From: an uncultured Pseudomonadota bacterium
GTDB lineage: Bacteria > Pseudomonadota > Gammaproteobacteria > Burkholderiales > Burkholderiaceae
DNA length: 19,037 nucleotides
Reading direction: 5' to 3'
NCBI GenBank assembly: GCA_946480245.1
Contig: CAMLIZ010000084.1
Span: forward strand, 1 to 19,037
This document shows, in pieces, positions 15,891-19,037 of this stretch. The translations under genes and the position numbers were made by a program. The notes beneath the pieces are model-generated. The model made no database searches, was not told the DNA's origin, and was given only the letters and a program-made list of their open reading frames with translations. Within the stretch, counting starts at the first letter, position 1. Every line of letters begins with the position of its first letter.

Positions 15891-17003
15891 ATGAACGGTG
15901 AAGAATGCGGCGATGCCCTCATTCCGATCCACGCCCTGATGGACGAGCTCGACGCCCCCGCCGTCGTGCGCTTTCCCGCGCTCGGCGACACGGTGCTGCT
16001 GACGCCGCTGCTCGATGCGCTGCGCGCGCGCTACGGCACGCCGGTCCATCTGGTGGCCTCCGGCCCCTGGGTACCCGTGCTTCTGGGCCAGCACCCCAGC
16101 GTGGCCTCGCTGCACATGGTGCGCAGCCGGCGCGCGCCCTATTGGTCGATGCCTTCGCAGTGGCGAGCCGCAGCCTGGCTGCGCCGTCACCGTGGGCCGG
16201 TGTACCTGTGCGAAGCGGACCGCTACGCCGCCCGCCTCGTGGAACGGGCGGTGCCGCCCGAGCGCCTGGTGCGCGCCTGGGACCATTGGCCGGGCGACGA
16301 GGTGCACTGGGTCGACTGGTGGCTGCAGGTGGCACGCCTGGACCCGCCGGAGCTGCCGGGGCCGGTGTCGCGAGCCATCCCGCTGGCGGCGGCGGTGCCC
16401 AGCCTTCCGCTGCCACCGGCCTGGGCGCACGATGCCTCCCTGTGGCTGCGCGCAAGGGGACTGTCAAGCCCGCCGCTGGTGCTCGTGCAGCCCGGCCACA
16501 AGAAGACGCACAAACGCGGACGCGTGGCCACCAGCGACCACAACAAGCACTGGCCCAGCGAGCGTTGGGCCGCGGTATGCGAGGGCATCCTGCAAGCCCT
16601 GCCGGGGGGCCGCGTATTGCTGTGCGGCAGCCCGCGCGAGCACGGGTTGCTGACGGAAATCGTGCAGGAGGTGCCCGCCACGCTGCGCGCCCGCGTCGTC
16701 GACGGCAGCCGCGACCTGCCGCTGCAACGCCTGCTCGGCGTGGCCGCCCTGGCGCACAGCATGGTGTCGGTGGACACCGGCCCGGCGCACGTGGCGGCCG
16801 CGATGGACTGCCCTTCGGTGGTGCTGTTCGGCCAGTTCGGCTGGCGACGCTGGAAACCCCGTGCACCGAGCGCAGAGGTGATCGCGCTCGGCCCGGAGGC
16901 ACCCACGCCCGGCCGTGCCGTGATCGACATCTCGGTGGACGAGGTGCTCGGTGCCTGGCACCAGCTGGTGCCGCGCTCGCAGGTGGTGCTGAAGCGGGCG
17001 TGA
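15891..17003 (+). CDS. Glycosyltransferase family 9 (heptosyltransferase-like)
   Basis: A 370-residue cytoplasmic, probably membrane-associated, transferase with the two-domain GT-B layout of the ADP-heptose:LPS heptosyltransferase family. The N-terminal motif VVRFPALGDTVLLTPLL (about 25-41) and the C-terminal donor-site motif MVSVDTGPAHVAAAMDCPSVVLFG are typical, as is VLLCGSPREHGLLTEI. A QPGHKKTHKRG segment precedes an acceptor-loop region (HNKHWPSERWAAV). The ATG at 15891 follows CAGGGAAACC, a modest ribosome-binding site. The likely substrate is a nucleotide-activated sugar and a cell-surface glycan, but I cannot say whether it is lipopolysaccharide core or pilus-related. It converges on the tetR gene 34 bp downstream. 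Confidence 0.85.
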   Translation: MNGEECGDALIPIHALMDELDAPAVVRFPALGDTVLLTPLLDALRARYGTPVHLVASGPWVPVLLGQHPSVASLHMVRSRRAPYWSMPSQWRAAAWLRRHRGPVYLCEADRYAARLVERAVPPERLVRAWDHWPGDEVHWVDWWLQVARLDPPELPGPVSRAIPLAAAVPSLPLPPAWAHDASLWLRARGLSSPPLVLVQPGHKKTHKRGRVATSDHNKHWPSERWAAVCEGILQALPGGRVLLCGSPREHGLLTEIVQEVPATLRARVVDGSRDLPLQRLLGVAALAHSMVSVDTGPAHVAAAMDCPSVVLFGQFGWRRWKPRAPSAEVIALGPEAPTPGRAVIDISVDEVLGAWHQLVPRSQVVLKRA

Positions 17004-17011
17004 GCGTCGAC

Positions 17012-17038
17012 GCGGCGATCCGAGAGGGTCGTCGCCGC
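17012..17038. terminator. Hairpin between convergent glycosyltransferase and tetR genes
   Basis: A stem of GCGGCGA (17012-17018) and TCGCCGC (17032-17038) around a 13-base loop fills most of the 34-bp gap between the two stop codons. There is no T-tract on either strand, so a bidirectional or Rho-assisted terminator is possible but not certain. Confidence 0.35.
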
Positions 17039-17703
17039 TAGCGCTTTCCTGGTCGCTCGGCTGCTTCGGCGAGCGCCTGGCGCACCAGGGCCTGCGCCGC
17101 CCAGCCGCTGGCGGCCAGTGCCTCATCGACGCTTGTGCCTGCCACGTCACGCAGCGCGAGGGCGGCTTCGGTTCCCATCAGCATGGCCAGCGCATGGGCG
17201 AGCCGTCGGCGCGCTGCGGGCGTCAGCTCGTTCTTCAAGGCCTCGACGATCGGCCCCACGTACTGCATGCGCCGAGCCGGCCGGGGTGGCCGCGACTCCG
17301 GCGGGTTGTCGAGCCAGGCGGACATGAACGACCGCTCTACCGCGTGCAGGCCCACCTCGTCGTCGAGCAGGAGCTTGTTCATGGTGCGCGCCGCGCGGGC
17401 GGCCGCTTCCGCCGGGTCATCGTGCCCCAGGCGGCAAAAGCTTTCGAGCGGGGGCACCGCGCGCTCGAACATGGCGTCGCTGATCAGATCCTCAACCGAG
17501 GCGTAGTAGCGATAGGCCGTCGCGCGAGACACCATCGCACGCTCGGCCACCTCCGGAAAGCTGGGCTTGCGGCCGCCCTCGCAGAGAGCCAGCGCCGCCT
17601 CGATGAGCGCGCGGCGGGTACGCCGCCGCTGATTGGAGCGGCCGTTGCCGCCGCCACTCGAGGCCGCGGCGGCACCCTCGCTTGACGCATCCTTCTTTGT
17701 CAT
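17038..17703 (-). CDS. TetR/AcrR-family transcriptional repressor
   Basis: A 221-residue DNA-binding protein. After a disordered Ser/Gly-rich tail comes the TetR helix-turn-helix region (about residues 28-80, with RALIEAALALCEGG ... PSFPEVAERAMVSRATAYRYYASVEDLISD, recognition helix near RATAYRYY). The ligand-binding half is all-helical with no named match. I start at the ATG at 17703; in-frame ATG 17718 and GTG 17727 are alternatives, but these would place the palindromic site 17711-17726 inside the coding sequence. It is divergent from the gene at 17778 and probably represses both itself and that pair, from the symmetric sites in the 74-bp gap. The inducer cannot be predicted. Confidence 0.85.
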   Translation of the reverse strand: MTKKDASSEGAAAASSGGGNGRSNQRRRTRRALIEAALALCEGGRKPSFPEVAERAMVSRATAYRYYASVEDLISDAMFERAVPPLESFCRLGHDDPAEAAARAARTMNKLLLDDEVGLHAVERSFMSAWLDNPPESRPPRPARRMQYVGPIVEALKNELTPAARRRLAHALAMLMGTEAALALRDVAGTSVDEALAASGWAAQALVRQALAEAAERPGKR

Positions 17704-17706
17704 TTC

Positions 17707-17750
17707 ATAATGAGACATCTGTCTCACAAGCAGATTTAGGTCTCATTATA
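17707..17750. promoter_or_regulatory. Operator-like nested palindromes and tetR promoter
   Basis: Two overlapping inverted repeats are visible. TGAGACA-TC-TGTCTCA (17711-17726) is a perfect 7-2-7 palindrome. The 10-base arms ATAATGAGAC (17707-17716) and GTCTCATTAT (17740-17749) are also exactly complementary, 23 bases apart. The right arm overlaps a perfect TATAAT on the minus strand (17750 to 17745), the likely -10 of tetR. Binding by the TetR protein here would block both directions. The -35 on either strand is weak. Confidence 0.6.
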
Positions 17751-17777
17751 GGTCTTTGTCGCACCCAAGAGGAACCC

Positions 17778-18245
17778 ATGCAAGCAATACCGAAGGAGCA
17801 GTTCGACCGGATGATCGATCGCCATTTCCGCTTTGAAGCGGAGGACAACGTCGACGGCGTGCTGAGCACGATGGTGGCGGATGTGGAGCACGACGTGGTG
17901 GGGTCGCCCACCGGCCCGCTGCGTGGGAAGCAGCAAGCGCGCACCTTCTACGATGCGCTGTTTGCGGATCTGTGCGGTGAAAAAGTGACGTCGGTGCGCC
18001 GCTACTACGGCCCGGACTTCGTCGTCGACGAGAGCCTGTGGGAGGGCACGGCACCCGGAACGCCCTTCGGCATCCCCGGCGGCGGCCGACGTTTGAGCTT
18101 TCGGCTGCTGCATGTTTTCGACATGGCGCCGGACGGCTTGATCCAGCGCGAAAACGTGTGGATCGACCTCGCGTCGATCATGCAGCAACTGGGTGCCGCA
18201 CCCGCCGCCGCGGCGGCGGACACCAAGAACCAAGGAGTCCAATGA
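17778..18245 (+). CDS. NTF2/SnoaL-like small protein
   Basis: A 155-residue cytoplasmic protein with the alpha+beta pattern of the NTF2/SnoaL cone fold: an N-terminal helix pair (EQFDRMIDRHFRFEAEDNVDGVLSTMVADVEHDVV), a GPLRGKQQARTFYDALF helix, then strands carrying VTSVRRYYGPDFVVDESLWEGT and RLSFRLLHVFDMAPDGLIQRENVWID. Family members include polyketide cyclases, ketosteroid isomerase-like proteins and many of unknown role; no catalytic assignment can be made. A GAGG site precedes the ATG at 17778 at good spacing. The stop overlaps the next gene (ATGA), so the two are co-translated and probably controlled by the divergent TetR protein. Confidence 0.8.
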   Translation: MQAIPKEQFDRMIDRHFRFEAEDNVDGVLSTMVADVEHDVVGSPTGPLRGKQQARTFYDALFADLCGEKVTSVRRYYGPDFVVDESLWEGTAPGTPFGIPGGGRRLSFRLLHVFDMAPDGLIQRENVWIDLASIMQQLGAAPAAAAADTKNQGVQ

Positions 18246-18676
18246 TGACCGACAACGCTCGCAGCCGCGCCTGGTTGCGCGTAGCCGTCGCCTACTTTGT
18301 CGCGGCGGTTGCGCTGGGCATCGTGATGGGTGCGTCCGGCGACCACACGCTCGCTGCGGTGCACGCGCACCTCAACCTCCTTGGATGGGTCAGCATGACC
18401 TTGTTCGCTTTGGTAGGGATGGCGCACCCGGCCATCACGGAAGGCCCGGCGGCGACGGCGCAGTTCTGGTTGCACAACATCGGCGTGCCCGTGATGCTCG
18501 CCGCATTGACGCTGCGACTCAAAGGTTACGCGCCCGCAGAGCCGGTGATCGGCGTGGCCTCTGTCGTCGTCGGCCTGAGCGTCGGGCTGTTCGCCTGGCT
18601 GGTGCTCATGCGCGTCGGCGCCCGACCCGACGCGCACGCCCTTCGGCGCTCCACAGCGCGGCCGCACTCTTCGTGA
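18242..18676 (+). CDS. Small four-helix membrane protein with haem-copper oxidase subunit I resemblance
   Basis: A 144-residue inner-membrane protein with four predicted helices (about 13-30, 44-62, 77-93, 102-123). The motif GDHTLAAVHAHLNLLGWVSM (residues 33-52) resembles the haem-ligand helix of cbb3-type oxidase subunit I (CcoN), and further His residues (GMAHPAI, WLHNIG) lie at helix ends. Such single-domain CcoN-like proteins are often annotated as cytochrome-c oxidase, but this one is far too short to be a catalytic subunit and lacks the other copper and haem ligands. Haem binding is an inference. It overlaps the NTF2-like gene by 4 bp and its stop codon lies in a hairpin (18661-18683). 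Confidence 0.75.
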   Translation: MMTDNARSRAWLRVAVAYFVAAVALGIVMGASGDHTLAAVHAHLNLLGWVSMTLFALVGMAHPAITEGPAATAQFWLHNIGVPVMLAALTLRLKGYAPAEPVIGVASVVVGLSVGLFAWLVLMRVGARPDAHALRRSTARPHSS

Positions 18677-18683
18677 GTGCGGC
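18661..18683 (+). terminator. Hairpin over the stop codon of the CcoN-like gene
   Basis: A perfect 9-bp stem, GCCGCACTC (18661-18669) and GAGTGCGGC (18675-18683), with loop TTCGT, spans the TGA at 18674-18676. No T-tract follows, so it may protect the 3' end or assist termination together with the next hairpin. Confidence 0.4.
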
Positions 18684-18692
18684 GTCGAAACA

Positions 18693-18725
18693 GAAAAGCC
18701 CCGCGCGGCGAACCGTGCGGGGCTT
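18693..18725 (-). terminator. Intrinsic terminator of tRNA-Phe
   Basis: A 9-bp perfect stem, AAGCCCCGC (18696-18704) and GCGGGGCTT (18717-18725). Read on the minus strand it ends in GGGGCTTTTCTG, a G/C-rich stem followed by a short T-run, 11 bases past the CCA end of the tRNA. It may also stop plus-strand transcription from the CcoN-like gene. Confidence 0.8.
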
Positions 18726-18736
18726 CCATGAATTCC

Positions 18737-18812
18737 TGGTGGCCAAGGGCGGAATCGAACCACCGACACGCGGATTTTCAATCCGCTGCTCTACCAACTG
18801 AGCTACTTGGCC
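18737..18812 (-). tRNA. tRNA-Phe (anticodon GAA), CCA encoded
   Basis: A 76-base tRNA. The acceptor arm GGCCAAG pairs with CTTGGCC, the D-arm sequence is GCTCAGTTGGTAGAGC, the anticodon stem-loop GCGGATTGAAAATCCGC carries GAA, and the T-arm contains GGTTCGATTCC. The terminal ACCA is encoded. All arms pair, so it looks functional. It lies on the same strand as, and downstream of, the regulator fragment at the window end. Confidence 0.97.
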
Positions 18813-18823
18813 AAGAGCCCGCG

Positions 18824-18845
18824 AGTATAGCAGCGCCTGCGGCGC
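18824..18845 (-). promoter_or_regulatory. Probable tRNA-Phe promoter with adjacent hairpin
   Basis: TATACT (18829 to 18824, minus strand) is a good -10 box placed about 11 bases before the tRNA 5' end. A short hairpin GCGCC-TGC-GGCGC (18833-18845) just upstream may end the preceding regulator transcript. No clear -35 match was found. Confidence 0.5.
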
Positions 18846-18852
18846 ATGCCGC

Positions 18853-19037
18853 TCAAAAACCGCCGTTGCGCTTGTTGCGCGTGAGGTCCACGCCGAGCTG
18901 CTTGAGCTTGCGGTACAGGTGCGTGCGCTCGAGGCCCGTCTTCTCGGCCACGCGCGTCATGCTGCCGTTTTCCTTGGCGAGATGGAACTCGAAGTAGCTC
19001 TTCTCGAAGGCGTCGCGCGCCTCGCGCAGCGGGCGGT
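18853..19037 (-). CDS. NtrC-family response regulator, C-terminal fragment (NtrX-like)
   Basis: About 61 residues of the C-terminus are in the window; the rest is beyond its end. The sequence reads REARDAFEKSYFEFHLAKE then GSMTRVAEKTGLERTHLYRKL and KQLGVDL, which is the Fis-type helix-turn-helix that ends sigma-54-dependent activators. The ERTHLYRKLKQLG recognition helix is characteristic of NtrX. The family binds enhancer DNA and, through an AAA+ domain not visible here, activates sigma-54 promoters; NtrX partners the NtrY kinase in nitrogen or redox control. The stop codon is 40 bp before tRNA-Phe. The NtrX assignment rests on the tail alone. Confidence 0.75.
   Translation of the reverse strand, partial: RPLREARDAFEKSYFEFHLAKENGSMTRVAEKTGLERTHLYRKLKQLGVDLTRNKRNGGF

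Noticed and set aside
18737..18812. tRNA-Phe as an integration site for a mobile element
   Set aside because: No integrase, no duplicated tRNA 3' end and no change in gene content are visible near it.

Overview
The window is very GC-rich, with G/C at most third codon positions. Its gene content (a beta-type MSHA pilus cluster, a PobA hydroxylase, an NtrX-like regulator next to tRNA-Phe) suggests a betaproteobacterium of the order Burkholderiales, perhaps near Rubrivivax, Leptothrix, Methylibium or Rhizobacter. That placement is an inference from protein resemblance and codon use, not from a marker gene.

Layout. (1) 1-1050, plus strand: the 3' part of pobA (4-hydroxybenzoate 3-monooxygenase), cut by the window edge. 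(2) 1101-1709, plus strand: a small unrecognised protein with one membrane segment; its 3' end overlaps that of mshP by 20 bp, tail to tail. (3) 15751 down to 1690, minus strand: a continuous run of 13 genes for a mannose-sensitive-haemagglutinin type IV pilus, in transcription order mshI, a PilN-like gene, mshJ, mshK, mshL, mshE, mshG, a pilin-like gene at the mshF/mshB position, mshA, mshQ, mshC, mshD, mshO, mshP (14 reading frames counting the pilin-like one). Nearly all junctions overlap or are a few bases long. (4) 15891-17003, plus strand: a family 9 glycosyltransferase, divergent from mshI. (5) 17038-18676: a TetR repressor divergent from a two-gene unit (an NTF2/SnoaL-like protein and a small haem-copper-oxidase-like membrane protein), with palindromic operator-like sites between them. 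(6) 18737-18812, minus strand: tRNA-Phe(GAA) with a strong terminator and a likely promoter. (7) 18853-19037, minus strand: the C-terminal Fis-type helix-turn-helix of an NtrC/NtrX-family regulator, cut by the window edge.

How the pilus genes fit together: MshI, the PilN-like protein and MshJ would form the inner-membrane alignment platform. MshK and MshL are the periplasmic partner and the outer-membrane secretin. MshE is the extension ATPase, with an N-terminal c-di-GMP-binding type domain, and MshG is the polytopic platform protein. MshA is the major pilin and has the best ribosome-binding site of the locus. MshC, D, O, P and the mshF/B-position protein are minor pilins, and MshQ is a large secreted, probably tip-associated, LamG-bearing protein. 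No prepilin peptidase, retraction ATPase, mshM or mshN is in the window.

The most notable observations are: a perfect 16-bp inverted repeat inside the mshQ signal-peptide codons just after mshA; a short Cys-rich, lectin-like module inside the MshQ C-terminal region; mshQ placed between mshA and mshC rather than at the cluster end; an abnormally proline-rich tail on MshE next to a GC-rich intergenic repeat; and a nested palindrome between tetR and its divergent neighbours. No gene-free stretch longer than 300 bases occurs. I do not see a clearly new defence or mobile system.
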